Below are positions 36,917-46,226 of a DNA stretch of 64,000 bases, piece after piece. This DNA comes from Anaerolineales bacterium (lineage in GTDB: Bacteria; Chloroflexota; Anaerolineae; 4572-78; J111), in NCBI GenBank assembly GCA_015075185.1, contig JABTUW010000002.1, positions 248,001 through 312,000 on the forward strand, given 5' to 3'. A program made the position numbers and the translations under genes. The notes under the pieces are model-generated. The model saw nothing but the letters and a program-made list of their open reading frames with translations. It searched no databases and was not told the origin of the DNA. Each line of letters opens with the position of its first letter. Position 1 is the stretch's first letter.

Positions 36917-37720
36917 TTACAACGCCTGCCAGACCGACCCCGGTTCGGCCATTTCGGCGACGATGTCGGAGGTTGAGATGAGGCCAAGCGGCATCGAATC
37001 GGGCTGCTCAGGGTTGACCACCAGCAGCCGGTGAATGTGGTAATAGATCATCCGGTCGGCCGCTTCGCGCAGGGTGGCGGTAGGGTGGATGGTGACCGGC
37101 GGGCGCATCACGGCTGAAACGGGCGAGCCGGCCTGACCAGCCTCAAAAAAGGCCAGCAGGTCAAAGCCGGTCACGATCCCGGCCGGCTGGCCGTTGGCTT
37201 CGACTACCACCACCGAGCGCGAGCGCCGGTCGGTCATGGCCCGGGCGACAGCGCTCAAGGGGGTGTCGGTCAGGCAGACCACGATCCCGCGCGACATGAC
37301 CTCGGCCACCGTGCGCCGTTCCGTCGAGGTGTGGGCCAGGCTGGCCACCAGGTTGGAGACAGAAATGACCCCCACCGGGCGATCCTTTTCGACGACAAGC
37401 AGGCGATGCAGATGCTCGGCCTGCATGCGGGCGGCGGCCTGGCTGGCCGGGGTATCCGCCTCGATGGTCGCGGGCGGGCTGCTCATCAGCGTGCTTACCT
37501 CCAGCCGGCGCATGGTCTCCAGATTGATGGCATCGGTTGACAGCCATTCGCCGGTCAACAGGTCAATGTCGGAGATAATCCCCAGAACTTCATCCTCGCG
37601 GGCGACCAGCAGGGCATGGACGCGCTCTTGGGCCAGCAGCACCGCCGCCTGTCCCAAAGTGGTATCCGGCGAGCAGGTGATCAGGGTTTTACGCATGAGA
37701 TCACGAACCAGGGTTGTCAC
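36917..37720 (-). CDS. Protein with four CBS domains
   Basis: The 267-residue product consists of two Bateman modules, that is four CBS domains: about 5-60 (VRDLMRKTLITCSPDTTLGQA), 75-130 (TLMSSPPATIEADTPASQA), 140-195 (VAEVMSRGIVVCLTDTPLSAVA) and 203-265 (VSAVMRPPVTIHPTATLREAAD). There is no extra catalytic domain, so it is likely a stand-alone adenosine-nucleotide sensor. The start is GTG after AAGGAG. It lies between unrelated genes. Confidence 0.9.
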   Translation of the reverse strand: MTTLVRDLMRKTLITCSPDTTLGQAAVLLAQERVHALLVAREDEVLGIISDIDLLTGEWLSTDAINLETMRRLEVSTLMSSPPATIEADTPASQAAARMQAEHLHRLLVVEKDRPVGVISVSNLVASLAHTSTERRTVAEVMSRGIVVCLTDTPLSAVARAMTDRRSRSVVVVEANGQPAGIVTGFDLLAFFEAGQAGSPVSAVMRPPVTIHPTATLREAADRMIYYHIHRLLVVNPEQPDSMPLGLISTSDIVAEMAEPGSVWQAL

Positions 37721-37737
37721 GGTGGAGTCTCCTTACC

Positions 37738-37828
37738 TGACCCTCACCCCTAACCCCTCTCCCTTCCAGGGAGAGGGGAGAAGAAGGTTTACTCCCCCTC
37801 CCTTTTCAGAGAGGGGGGAGGGGGAGGG
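37738..37828. repeat. Intergenic hairpin repeat, family E (CCCCTCTCCCTT/AGGGAGAGGGG)
   Basis: CTAACCCCTCTCCCTTCC and GGGAGAGGGGAGAAG, followed by CCCCCTCCCTTTTC and GAGAGGGGGGAGGGGGAGGG, form two successive purine/pyrimidine hairpins. They directly abut the stop of the next gene. Confidence 0.65.
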
Positions 37829-38620
37829 TCACTTAACTTCATCTACATCTTTATACCACTTAATCCGGTCGCCGACGCGGGCGCGGAGTTTCCAGGCCAG
37901 GGGCTTGGGTTCCGTTTCAAGGCGGGCCAGGGCTGCTTCGACCTGCCGGGCGACGGTGGCTTTGTCTGCGGGGGAGAGCTGCGGGTAGGTTTCGGCAATC
38001 TGCCGGACTTTTTGCAGATTCATGGTCGTGGTGCGCCACAAGCCCCAATCGGCGGCGCACAGGCGGGCTACCTGAGCCATGTTAATGGTTTCGGTGTCGG
38101 CATCGCCGAGCGGATGCTCCAGGAAGAGCATGATCGTGTCAATCAAATCTTTTTCATTGATCTTGACAATCTGCATCTTTTCCAGAAGCATCTCTGCCAT
38201 AGGGATGGTCGGCCAATCGGCTTCCAGCCGGCCGTTCCAGCGAATCACATGGCAAAAATCAAGCTTCTCGTAAAAAACATCCACATGGATGCCGTTAGCG
38301 GAATTTTCAAAAATGGCCCGGCTGCCTTCGGTGAGGACAAAAATTTCGCGGTCTTCGGTATAGCCCAGGCCGGCGAGCATCTGGCTGATGGGCTTGGCCT
38401 GTCTGGCATATCCAGCAAAATCAATGTCGGTATAAGCCCGGCCCAGCTTGGCCTGCAGGAAGCCATACTGCGGACAATGAACCTGAAAGGCCAGCGAGCC
38501 TAACAGACGCAGCATCAAACCGCCCTGCCTTGCCGCTTCCGTAATCCGTTTCACCTCGTTTTCAAACTTCTCGCGCTCGGCGCTGTCCTGAGCGCCCATT
38601 CCAACCGCGTTGTTTGACAT
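37829..38620 (-). CDS. Nucleotidyltransferase-fold protein, function unknown
   Basis: A 263-residue soluble protein. LRLLGSLAFQVHCP followed by YTDIDFAGYARQ resembles the GS...DxD core of minimal nucleotidyltransferases, and GIHVDVFYEKLDFCHVI may supply the third acidic residue. MAEMLLEKMQIVKINEKDLIDTIMLFLEH continues like AbiEii/MNT-type proteins. No toxin partner is seen next to it. Similarity is by motif only. It diverges from the DeoR regulator across 257 bp. Confidence 0.6.
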   Translation of the reverse strand: MSNNAVGMGAQDSAEREKFENEVKRITEAARQGGLMLRLLGSLAFQVHCPQYGFLQAKLGRAYTDIDFAGYARQAKPISQMLAGLGYTEDREIFVLTEGSRAIFENSANGIHVDVFYEKLDFCHVIRWNGRLEADWPTIPMAEMLLEKMQIVKINEKDLIDTIMLFLEHPLGDADTETINMAQVARLCAADWGLWRTTTMNLQKVRQIAETYPQLSPADKATVARQVEAALARLETEPKPLAWKLRARVGDRIKWYKDVDEVK

Positions 38621-38777
38621 GAGCCTGCCTGAAGGGTAGACGGTAGACAGTAGACGGCGCTAAAGCGCACCCTTGCGGTATAGACAGGGGAAGAAACTCT
38701 GACTACTGACTACGACTACTTGTTGTAGGATGTTTGTGTTAGGGAACGTTTCTCATTATAGGAGAAGAGAGAGAATT

Positions 38778-38805
38778 TTGCAAAACAATCCAGATTCTAT
38801 ATAAT
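38778..38805 (+). promoter_or_regulatory. Sigma70-type promoter of the DeoR gene
   Basis: TTGCAA (38778-38783), 16 bp, TATAAT (38800-38805), 72 bp before the GTG start. An imperfect TCTC/GAGA-rich segment precedes it. Confidence 0.6.
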
Positions 38806-38877
38806 TGGCACGCCCATTCACTCAAAATCAATCATTAGTGTGCATCGGACCGGCTAGGGTAGGGTAAGAGGTCTGCG

Positions 38878-39681
38878 GTGACCAAAATTCTGATTCCGGC
38901 ACAGCGACGCAAACGTATCCAGGAATTTCTGGAGGTTCACCAGGTGGCTCAGAGCACCTTTTTGAGCGAAATGCTCCAGGTTTCCGAGGCCACCATCCGG
39001 CGGGACCTGGAGTGGTTGGAGAGCCAGGGCGTTTTGGAGCGAACCCACGGCGGAGCGACCCTCAGCCGGCGCCTGCCGGTCGAGCCGGAATACAGCCTCA
39101 GCGCCCAGACCCACCCTTTAGAAAAGCAAGCTATCGGGGCCAGGGCGGCGGCCCTGGTTGAAGACGGCGACACCATTTTTGTCAACAGCGGCACCACCGC
39201 TACCCAGGTGGTCCGCCACATCCGCGACCGGGCCAGGGTCACGGTCATCACCAACAATGTCAATGCGGCGCTGGAAGCCCAGGACACCGATTTTGAGATC
39301 ATCCTGCTGGGTGGATCATTCCGGGCGCGGGCCAAATCGGTGGTGGGGCGCTTCGCCACGGAAGCCCTCCGCCAGGTGTATGCCAGCAAAACCTTCATCG
39401 GCGTGGACGGCCTGAGCCTTAAATACGGCTGTACCACCCCTATCAACGCCGAAGCGGAGTTAGCCCGGCTGATGATCGAGCGCACCCACGGTTCGGTCAT
39501 CGTGGTGGCGGATCACAGCAAATGGGGTATTGTCTCCAATTTTGAAATGGCCCGGCTTGATCAGATCCACATCCTGGTCACCGACGATGGGTTCGACTCC
39601 GGCGGGCGGGCGGAACTGGCTGCCCGTTCCGTTGAAATTCTGATTGCCAGCCCGGAGACAAATGGACGATATTCAGAGTAA
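38878..39681 (+). CDS. DeoR-family transcriptional regulator
   Basis: A 267-residue repressor. The N-terminal HTH reads QRRKRIQEFLEVHQVAQSTFLSEMLQVSEATIRRDLEWLESQGVLERTHGGA, the DeoR signature. The C-terminal sensor domain (DeoRC) has IFVNSGTTATQVVRHI, TNNVNAALEAQ, and FIGVDGLSLKYGCTTPINAEAELARLMI. Such proteins respond to phosphorylated sugars or similar metabolites. It starts a plus-strand series with a phosphoesterase, an APC permease and the dimethylglycine dehydrogenase/kinase module, which it may control. GTG start with AAGAGG upstream. Confidence 0.9.
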   Translation: MTKILIPAQRRKRIQEFLEVHQVAQSTFLSEMLQVSEATIRRDLEWLESQGVLERTHGGATLSRRLPVEPEYSLSAQTHPLEKQAIGARAAALVEDGDTIFVNSGTTATQVVRHIRDRARVTVITNNVNAALEAQDTDFEIILLGGSFRARAKSVVGRFATEALRQVYASKTFIGVDGLSLKYGCTTPINAEAELARLMIERTHGSVIVVADHSKWGIVSNFEMARLDQIHILVTDDGFDSGGRAELAARSVEILIASPETNGRYSE

Positions 39682-39726
39682 GACAAGCTGTTAGCTTGTC
39701 CCGCTGGACAAACTGACAGTTTGTCC
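39682..39726. repeat. Double perfect hairpin (GACAAGCT and GGACAAACT stems)
   Basis: GACAAGCT-GTT-AGCTTGTC is followed by GGACAAACT-GAC-AGTTTGTCC, two perfect stems in tandem with related sequence. It starts at the DeoR stop codon and may act as a terminator or processing site. Confidence 0.7.
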
Positions 39727-39745
39727 TACATCGAAAAGGAGTCGC

Positions 39746-40741
39746 ATGAAATTTTTCCAAAAGAAGTCTCCCAAAAAACTCACCCGCCTCTTTTTCGCCA
39801 CCGACCTGCACGGGTCGCAGCGCACCTTCCGCAAATTCGTCAACGCCGGTAAATTTTATGAAGCCAACGTCATCATTATGGGGGGCGACATCCTGGGCAA
39901 AATCGCCATTCCCATCATTCACGAAGGCAACGGGCACTATCGGGCCACGCTGCAAGGCCGCACGGAACGGGTCGAAACCGAAGCCGAATTGAAAAGCCTG
40001 CTGGAGAAAATCGGGGTTCTCGGTTTCTACAGCAAGATCATGGAGCCGGATGAATTTCAGGCCATCCAGGCTGATCCAGGGGCAATAGACACCTTATTCC
40101 ACCAACTGGCACGCGAACGGTTGGAAGAATGGGTGGACCTGGCCGAGGCTCGCCTGGCGGGTACGGGTATCAAATGTTTTGTGACCGGCGGCAACGACGA
40201 CTACCCGGACGTACTGGAGGCGCTGCAGCGACCCGGGGCGCACTCTATTTCTGGCTGTGAGGGGCAAGTCGTCCAGGTAGACGACGATCACACCATGATC
40301 AGCATGGGCTTCAGCGGGCCGACCCCCTGGCGGACCCCGCGCGAAGTACCCGACGAAGAATTAGGGGTCATGATTGAACCGATGCTGGCCCAGGTGCCCG
40401 ACATGAGCCGCTGCATTTTCAACTTTCACGACCCACCGGTTGACTCTACCCTCGATACCTGTCCGATGCTGGATTGGAACACCGACCCACCCAGCCAAAT
40501 CGTTCAAGGCGGGCAGTTGGTGCTGTTTGGGGCAGGCAGCGCCTCGGTCCGCCGGGCCATCGAAACCCACCAGCCGCTGCTGGGCCTGCACGGCCATATT
40601 CACGAGTCGCCGGGAGTCATCAAAATTGGCCGGACTACCTGCATTAACCCCGGCAGCGAGTACGGCGAAGGCATTCTGCGCGGCTGCCTGGTCATCTTGA
40701 GCAACGGCAAGGTAGAAGGGTATCAGATGACGACGGGGTGA
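39746..40741 (+). CDS. Metallophosphoesterase
   Basis: A 331-residue calcineurin-like phosphoesterase with the family blocks in order: FFATDLHGS (D-x-H), IMGGDILGK (GD), VTGGNDD (the GNH-type block with Asp in place of His-Glu), FNFHDPP, and GLHGHIHESPG (GHxH). It should hydrolyse phosphoesters with two metal ions. AAGGAG precedes the ATG. It lies between the DeoR regulator and the APC permease; a role in processing a phosphorylated amine is possible but not shown. Confidence 0.88.
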   Translation: MKFFQKKSPKKLTRLFFATDLHGSQRTFRKFVNAGKFYEANVIIMGGDILGKIAIPIIHEGNGHYRATLQGRTERVETEAELKSLLEKIGVLGFYSKIMEPDEFQAIQADPGAIDTLFHQLARERLEEWVDLAEARLAGTGIKCFVTGGNDDYPDVLEALQRPGAHSISGCEGQVVQVDDDHTMISMGFSGPTPWRTPREVPDEELGVMIEPMLAQVPDMSRCIFNFHDPPVDSTLDTCPMLDWNTDPPSQIVQGGQLVLFGAGSASVRRAIETHQPLLGLHGHIHESPGVIKIGRTTCINPGSEYGEGILRGCLVILSNGKVEGYQMTTG

Positions 40742-40886
40742 GACGCGAAGAGAAGTGAGGCGAGGACGCGAGGAAAGTCGCCTCTTCGCAGCTTCGCTCT
40801 CTGAAAGGAGGGATAAGACGGGGGAAATTGTCAACGATCAATAATCAATAGTTAATTGTCAATGATTATATAAGGAGGGATCAAAG

Positions 40887-42545
40887 ATGACTGTTGCAGC
40901 AGCAAAACCTGAGGTTTTCACCCGTAAAGCTTCCGGGTTGGTGCGGGTGATGTCGCCCTATGCGGCTTTTGTCTATAACATTTTGACGATGGGTTTGATT
41001 TTCCCCTGGACATATTTGTGGGCGCCGGGGGCACTGCCAGGGGGCAATTTATTCTGGGGAATTATCCTGGCCATGCTGATTGAAATTCCCATCGCCTTTA
41101 CCTATGTTTGGCTCTCCACGGCGCTGCCCCGCTCCGGCGGCGATTATGTCTTTCAGAGTCGGGTTTTTGGCGGGGGCTGGGCCTTTACCATCGTCATGTC
41201 CGGCTTTGTCATCTGGATTTTACAGTGGGTGGCCCTGTCCGGCTGGCTGGTTTCCTACCTGGGTTTTGCTCCGCTCTTCTTGGGCCTGGGCGCTACCCTG
41301 GGCAACGCCAGCCTCTCCAACCTGGGGGTCTGGTTTACCACCTCCGCCGGCATTATTACCGTCAGCATTTTGAATGCCCTGCTCTCTCTCATTTTGTTAG
41401 TCAGCGGCTTCAAAAACTACGTCAAATTCCAGCACGTGATGTGGTGGGGCACGCTCATCGCTTTCGCGGTCATGTTTATTGTCCTTTTTGCGACACCCCC
41501 GGCCACCTTTGTTGACAGCCTGAACGCCTTTGCCGTTGCTTCGGGGGGCGCGCCCAATTTTTATCAAACGGCGGTTGAGGCGGTCACGGCCGCCGGGATT
41601 GAACTCAATCCACCCTTCAGCCTGATGGCTACCCTGCTGATCGCTCCCATCGCCTGGACCTCTTTGCAATGGGCCACCTATTCGTCCCAGCAAAACGGCG
41701 AAATCAAGGATGCCCGCTCTTTCAAGAGCCAGACCTTTATCATGGTCGGCTCGCTCGTCCTGACCGGCATTTTGCTGGCGCTACTGGCCCTCGGATTGCA
41801 GCGCGTGGCCGGGAGCGAGTTCCTTTACGTCGCCGGGGCCGGCTATTGGTCGCTTATCCCCGAAGCGACCGTAAACGGCTTCTACCTCTGGCCCAATATT
41901 GTGGCAGTGGCGCTGACCGGCAGCCCTCTGATTGTCCTGATTATCGGCATCGGTTACATTCTTAACTCCTTCCAGATTGTCTGCAACTGCTACATCGGGA
42001 TGACCCGGGTCATGGTGGCCATGTCGCTCGACCGGCTGCTGCCGGCCTGGTTCAGCCAGGTCCATGAGAAGTGGCGCACGCCGCTCAACGCCCATTTGGC
42101 CTACTTTTTAGCCAGCATCCCTGTGATTCTCGCCTACAACCTGGTACCAGGCTGGGTCGGCTTGACCCTGGGCGTCACCTTTGGCTGCGGTTATGTGTTT
42201 GTGGTGACCTGTATTGCCGGGGCCTTGCTGCCCTACCGGGCCAAGGAGTTATACGAAGCCTCGCCGGGGGCGCAATACAAACTGGGCGGCATTCCCCTGG
42301 TGACCGTGTTGGGGACCATCGGCGGCATTTTGGGCACCCTGATGGTTCTGGCTTTTCTCTTTTCACCTTCGCTGGGGGTGCTAGGTAACTGGAACTTTGA
42401 GGACTTCCCCGCCAACTTATGGGCGCAAATCATCGCCTTTGCCATTATTCTGGTCTCGGCGATTTGGTACTTCCTGGCCAAAAACGCTCAAAAAGCCCGT
42501 GGCATCAACGTCGAATACGCCTTCAAGGAGATCCCGCCGGAATGA
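40887..42545 (+). CDS. APC-superfamily amino acid/amine permease
   Basis: A 552-residue membrane protein with about twelve hydrophobic segments. The N-terminal part (RKASGLVRVMSPYAAFVYNILTMGL, followed by IALAML-type segments and WLSTALPRSGGDYVFQSRV) fits the APC family, whose members import amino acids and amines by proton or sodium coupling. A large loop lies near residues 205-245. AAGGAGG precedes the ATG. The following genes encode an N-methyl amine oxidising enzyme and a choline-kinase-like protein, so a choline-, glycine betaine- or amino-alcohol-like substrate is plausible. A rho-independent terminator follows. Confidence 0.85.
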   Translation: MTVAAAKPEVFTRKASGLVRVMSPYAAFVYNILTMGLIFPWTYLWAPGALPGGNLFWGIILAMLIEIPIAFTYVWLSTALPRSGGDYVFQSRVFGGGWAFTIVMSGFVIWILQWVALSGWLVSYLGFAPLFLGLGATLGNASLSNLGVWFTTSAGIITVSILNALLSLILLVSGFKNYVKFQHVMWWGTLIAFAVMFIVLFATPPATFVDSLNAFAVASGGAPNFYQTAVEAVTAAGIELNPPFSLMATLLIAPIAWTSLQWATYSSQQNGEIKDARSFKSQTFIMVGSLVLTGILLALLALGLQRVAGSEFLYVAGAGYWSLIPEATVNGFYLWPNIVAVALTGSPLIVLIIGIGYILNSFQIVCNCYIGMTRVMVAMSLDRLLPAWFSQVHEKWRTPLNAHLAYFLASIPVILAYNLVPGWVGLTLGVTFGCGYVFVVTCIAGALLPYRAKELYEASPGAQYKLGGIPLVTVLGTIGGILGTLMVLAFLFSPSLGVLGNWNFEDFPANLWAQIIAFAIILVSAIWYFLAKNAQKARGINVEYAFKEIPPE

Positions 42546-42550
42546 GGGGA

Positions 42551-42590
42551 TGCGGAAGATTGGAGGGTTGGCAGGATGGAAGGCTGGCAG
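42551..42590. repeat. Low-complexity repeat, family F (GGAAG/TTGGAGG units)
   Basis: AAGATTGGAGGGTTGGCAGGATGGAAGGCTGG is one arm of the iterated TTGGAGG/TGGAAGG repeat that appears with both arms at 53722 and 55660. Confidence 0.5.
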
Positions 42591-42658
42591 TCTTTAACCT
42601 ACCATAAAACAGCTCTAATCAGTCCATCATCATCATTCTATTCGGCGTGATCACAACC

Positions 42659-42695
42659 GGGCCGGAGATCAAAGGCGCTCTCCGGCCCATTTTTA
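42659..42695 (+). terminator. Rho-independent terminator after the APC permease
   Basis: GGGCCGGAGA (42659-42668) pairs perfectly over 10 bp with TCTCCGGCCC (42679-42688) and is followed by ATTTTTA. It separates the permease from the downstream dehydrogenase gene. Confidence 0.88.
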
Positions 42696-42696
42696 C

Positions 42697-42795
42697 CAGT
42701 CCACAGATAGACACAGATAAAAGTGATAATTTAAAATCTGTGATAATCTGTGTCCACACCTGCACTTGCGTGCAGGCGCAAGTGTCTGTGGACTA
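42697..42795. repeat. Intergenic hairpin repeat, family A variant (CCACAGATAGACACAGAT)
   Basis: CCACAGATAGACACAGATAA and AATCTGTGATAATCTGTGTCC form a hairpin. It is followed by CACTTGCGTGCAGGCGCAAGTG, a second one, and TCTGTGGAC closes the first arm. It lies directly before the ribosome site of the dehydrogenase gene. Confidence 0.6.
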
Positions 42796-42820
42796 AAATT
42801 TTCTGTGTGGAGCATTCGGA

Positions 42821-45262
42821 ATGCAAAATCAAGCCAGGGTTGTTATCATCGGCGGCGGGATTACCGGGTGCAGTATTGCTTATCACCTGGCCCAAATGGG
42901 CTGGACCGACGTGCTGCTGCTAGACAAAGGCGAGCTGACCAGCGGCTCGACCTGGCACGCGGCCGGCCTGGTGACGCAGTTTCACACCTCGCCAACGCTG
43001 ATGCGCCTGCGGATTTACAGCGTTAACCTGTACCGCCAATTGCAAGCCGAAACTGGCCCCTCCGTCGGCTGGCATGAGGTCGGGAGCCTGCGCCTAGCCT
43101 CCAGTTCCGATCACTTCAAATTCTTGCAGCGCCAAATCGGCCAGGCCAAGGCCCTGGGTATGGATGTCGAAATGATCTCCCCCGCCGAGGCGCTGAAGAT
43201 TTTTCCCTACATGTCGGACAAAGCATTGTACGGTGCGCTTTACCTCCCCGGCGATGGCCACCTTGACCCCAGCGGCGTAACCCTGGAACTGGCCCGGCGG
43301 GCCAGACAGATGGGCGTGACCGTGCAGACGGGCGTCCGCGTGACCGGATTTGATTTTTCCCCTACCGGCGAAGTGCGCCAGGTCAAGACCGACCAGGGCG
43401 ATATCAAGACGGAAACTGCCGTGATCGCCGCCGGGATGTGGGGCCGGCAGGTTGGGGCGATGGCGGGGATTAACCTGCCGATTACCCCCCTGATTCACCA
43501 GCACCTGGCCACCAAGCCCATCCCCGGCCACGAGCTGCCCCACGATACGCCGGTGCTGCGCGACCCATACTACCTCTTTTACATGCGTGAGGAAGTGCGC
43601 GGTTTTCTCATCGGCGGCTTTGAGGTCGAGCCTAAAGCCTGGTCGGTGGAGGGCGTGGCCTGGGATTTTACCCAGAAGTTGCTCCCGTCCGATTGGGAAC
43701 TGTTTGACCCGATTATGGAAGGAGCAATCCGGCGCGTGCCGCTGCTGGAACAGGCCGAGCTGATACACCTGGTCAACGGGCCGGAAGGCATCACCCCCGA
43801 CAGCCGCCCCCTGGTGGGGCCGGCGCCGGGGCGGCGGGGTCTATTTGTGGCCTGCGGCTTATCCCACACCGGCTTTGGGGCGGGCGGGGCGCTGGGCGAT
43901 ATTGTGGCCCAATGGATTGTCAACGGCGAGCCGGACAGCAACGTCAGCGAGCTAAACGTGCGCCGCTTCGGGCCGATTTATGAGGACCGGGTTTTTGCCG
44001 CCGAACGCGCCCGCGAGTCATACAAATATTATTACGAGCTGCGCTACCCCCACGACGAGAACGAATGGGCACGGGAACGTCGTCTCAGCCCGCTCGACTC
44101 CCGGTTACTGGCGCTGGGCGGCGTTTTTGGCGAAAAGAACGGCTGGGAGCGGGTCAACTATTTTGAGCCGGGTCGCCCTGGCCGGCGCATGGGCGCCGAG
44201 CAAAAAAGTTGGGGCTGGGGCAGAGCGCCCTTCTTTGAGCAGGTCGGCCAGGAGCACCGGGCCGTCCGGGAGCGGGCCGGCTTGTTTGACCTGACCTCCT
44301 TCGGCAAGATCGAGGTTCGCGGTCCTGGCGCGCTGGCCTTGTTGCAGCAATTGGCCGGTAACTATATGGACAGGCCGGTGGGCAGTTTGATCTATACTCA
44401 GTTGCTCAACCCGGCCGGCGGCATCGAAAGCGATTTGACCGTTACCCGCCTGGGTCAGGATCATTTCCGTCTCATTACCGGCAGCAACTTCGTGGCCGGC
44501 GATTTGGGCTGGCTGACCATGCACCTGCCGCCGGACGGCTCGGTAGAAGTACGGGACGTGACCGACGAATGGGCCTGTATCGCCCTGTGGGGACCGGCCG
44601 CCCGTACTGTGCTGCAGATGGTTACTCCGCACGATGTCTCAAATACAACTTTCCCCTATCTGACCGCCCGTACTATCGAGCTAAACGGGGTCGAGGTGTG
44701 GGCCGGCCGGGTGAGTTACGTGGGCGAATTAGGCTGGGAATTGTATGTTACCCCCGATCAGGCCGGCCAGATGTGGGATACGCTGCTGGCGGCAGGGCGC
44801 GACTTTGGCTTGCAGTCATGCGGCTACAAAGTGCTCGACTCGCTGCGGCTGGAGAAAGGCTATCGTTACTGGAGCGCCGACATTACTCCAACCGACAACC
44901 CCCTTGAAGCGGGGCTGGGCTTCTGTGTCCGCTTTGAGAAAGAAGATTTTGTGGGGCGGGAGGCGCTGCTTAAAATAAAAAGCGCCGGCTTGCGACAAAA
45001 GCTTTGCACCCTGGTCGTCGGTGGGGAGGCAGGTTTGCTCTACGGCGGCGAACCCGTTTATGCCAATAGCCGCATCATCGGCCGGATACGCAGTGGTGGG
45101 TATGGCTATACCATTGGCCAGAATATCGGCCTGGCCTATCTTCCCCTGGATTTGGCCGAAAAAGGAACCCAACTCGAAGTGGGAATCTTCGGTGAGCGGG
45201 TTGGGGCGGAAGTGGCGGCGAATGTCCTCTATGACCCGCAAGGGCTAAGGTTAAGAGCGTAA
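42821..45262 (+). CDS. Dimethylglycine/sarcosine dehydrogenase-like flavoprotein (copy 2)
   Basis: An 813-residue protein colinear with copy 1 (32263-34698). The DAO domain begins VVIIGGGITGCSIAYHL; SGSTWHAAGLVTQFH contains His46, the expected covalent FAD site, and here matches the classical WHAAGL motif exactly. The C-terminal GcvT-like half has RAGLFDLTSFGKIEVRGPGALALL, VSYVGELGWELYV and DSLRLEKGYRYWSADITPTDNPLEAG. It is predicted to demethylate an N-methylated amine and load folate with the one-carbon unit. It is followed 34 bp later by a choline-kinase-like gene, the reverse order to copy 1. Confidence 0.91.
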   Translation: MQNQARVVIIGGGITGCSIAYHLAQMGWTDVLLLDKGELTSGSTWHAAGLVTQFHTSPTLMRLRIYSVNLYRQLQAETGPSVGWHEVGSLRLASSSDHFKFLQRQIGQAKALGMDVEMISPAEALKIFPYMSDKALYGALYLPGDGHLDPSGVTLELARRARQMGVTVQTGVRVTGFDFSPTGEVRQVKTDQGDIKTETAVIAAGMWGRQVGAMAGINLPITPLIHQHLATKPIPGHELPHDTPVLRDPYYLFYMREEVRGFLIGGFEVEPKAWSVEGVAWDFTQKLLPSDWELFDPIMEGAIRRVPLLEQAELIHLVNGPEGITPDSRPLVGPAPGRRGLFVACGLSHTGFGAGGALGDIVAQWIVNGEPDSNVSELNVRRFGPIYEDRVFAAERARESYKYYYELRYPHDENEWARERRLSPLDSRLLALGGVFGEKNGWERVNYFEPGRPGRRMGAEQKSWGWGRAPFFEQVGQEHRAVRERAGLFDLTSFGKIEVRGPGALALLQQLAGNYMDRPVGSLIYTQLLNPAGGIESDLTVTRLGQDHFRLITGSNFVAGDLGWLTMHLPPDGSVEVRDVTDEWACIALWGPAARTVLQMVTPHDVSNTTFPYLTARTIELNGVEVWAGRVSYVGELGWELYVTPDQAGQMWDTLLAAGRDFGLQSCGYKVLDSLRLEKGYRYWSADITPTDNPLEAGLGFCVRFEKEDFVGREALLKIKSAGLRQKLCTLVVGGEAGLLYGGEPVYANSRIIGRIRSGGYGYTIGQNIGLAYLPLDLAEKGTQLEVGIFGERVGAEVAANVLYDPQGLRLRA

Positions 45263-45296
45263 ACCATCTTCCAGCACAATTTAGAGGGGGAAAATT

Positions 45297-46199
45297 ATGA
45301 CCGCTACCATCGAGCAGGTTATCGAAGGAATTAGCGATTGGCGCGGAAAAGCAGTTACAGCCGAACCTATTAGCGGCGGGCTGACCAACACCAACTACCG
45401 GGTAGAGGTGAACGGCACACCTTATGTAGTCCGCATTCCGGGCCCGTCCACCGAGTTGCTGGCAGTCAACCGGGAAAACGAGTATTATAACACGAAAGCC
45501 GCCGCCGAGGCCGGGGTGGGCGCCAAAATCGCCTACTACCTGCCCAATTTGAAGGTCATGGTGCTGGAATACATCTACGGCGAAACGATGTCTATTGCCG
45601 CGCTGCAACAAGCGGGCATGCCGACGCGCATCGCCCAATCGCTGCGCCGGCTCCACACCGGGCCGCGCTTTCTGACCGATTTCAACATGTTCCGGCTGAC
45701 CGAGTACTATCTAAAAATTGCCAAAGAATACGAAGTGCGTATTCCTGCTGGCTATCCGAAACGAATGCCGGCCATCCGGCAAATTGAAAAAGCCTTACTG
45801 GTCAACCCCCTGTCAACTGTCCCCTGCAACAACGACCTGCTGGCCGAAAACTACATTGACGACGGCCAGATGTTGCGCACGATTGATTTTGAGTACAGCG
45901 GCAACAACGATCCCTGCTTCGAACTGGGCAATACCTGCCAGGAGCAGCAGTACGACGAACCGCGCATCGTCGAGATGTGTGCAGCCTACTTTGGTGAACC
46001 CTACCCGGATAAATTGGCCCGCATGAAGTTGAACATGATTATGTCCGATGTCGGCTGGACGTTGTGGGCGGCGATCCAGGCCAAGATTTCCACGATTGAC
46101 TTTGACTTTTGGGGCTGGGCAGTCGAGCGCTGGGGACGAGCTGAGGCCAAGATAGACTCGCCGGAATTTCCGGGCTGGCTACGAGACGTGCAACAGTGA
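45297..46199 (+). CDS. Choline/ethanolamine kinase-like phosphotransferase (copy 2)
   Basis: A 300-residue member of the choline kinase/APH fold: SGGLTNTNYRVEVNGTPYVVRIPG, CNNDLLAENYI for the catalytic loop, and RTIDFEYSGNNDPCFELGNTCQE for the metal site and choline kinase signature. The catalytic-loop histidine seen in copy 1 (CHND) is Asn here (CNND), while the catalytic Asp is kept. It probably phosphorylates a small amino alcohol related to the substrate of the neighbouring flavoprotein. AGAGGGGG precedes the ATG. Confidence 0.87.
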   Translation: MTATIEQVIEGISDWRGKAVTAEPISGGLTNTNYRVEVNGTPYVVRIPGPSTELLAVNRENEYYNTKAAAEAGVGAKIAYYLPNLKVMVLEYIYGETMSIAALQQAGMPTRIAQSLRRLHTGPRFLTDFNMFRLTEYYLKIAKEYEVRIPAGYPKRMPAIRQIEKALLVNPLSTVPCNNDLLAENYIDDGQMLRTIDFEYSGNNDPCFELGNTCQEQQYDEPRIVEMCAAYFGEPYPDKLARMKLNMIMSDVGWTLWAAIQAKISTIDFDFWGWAVERWGRAEAKIDSPEFPGWLRDVQQ

Positions 46200-46226
46200 G
46201 CCAGCTATTCAACAGTGGAGGAATCT

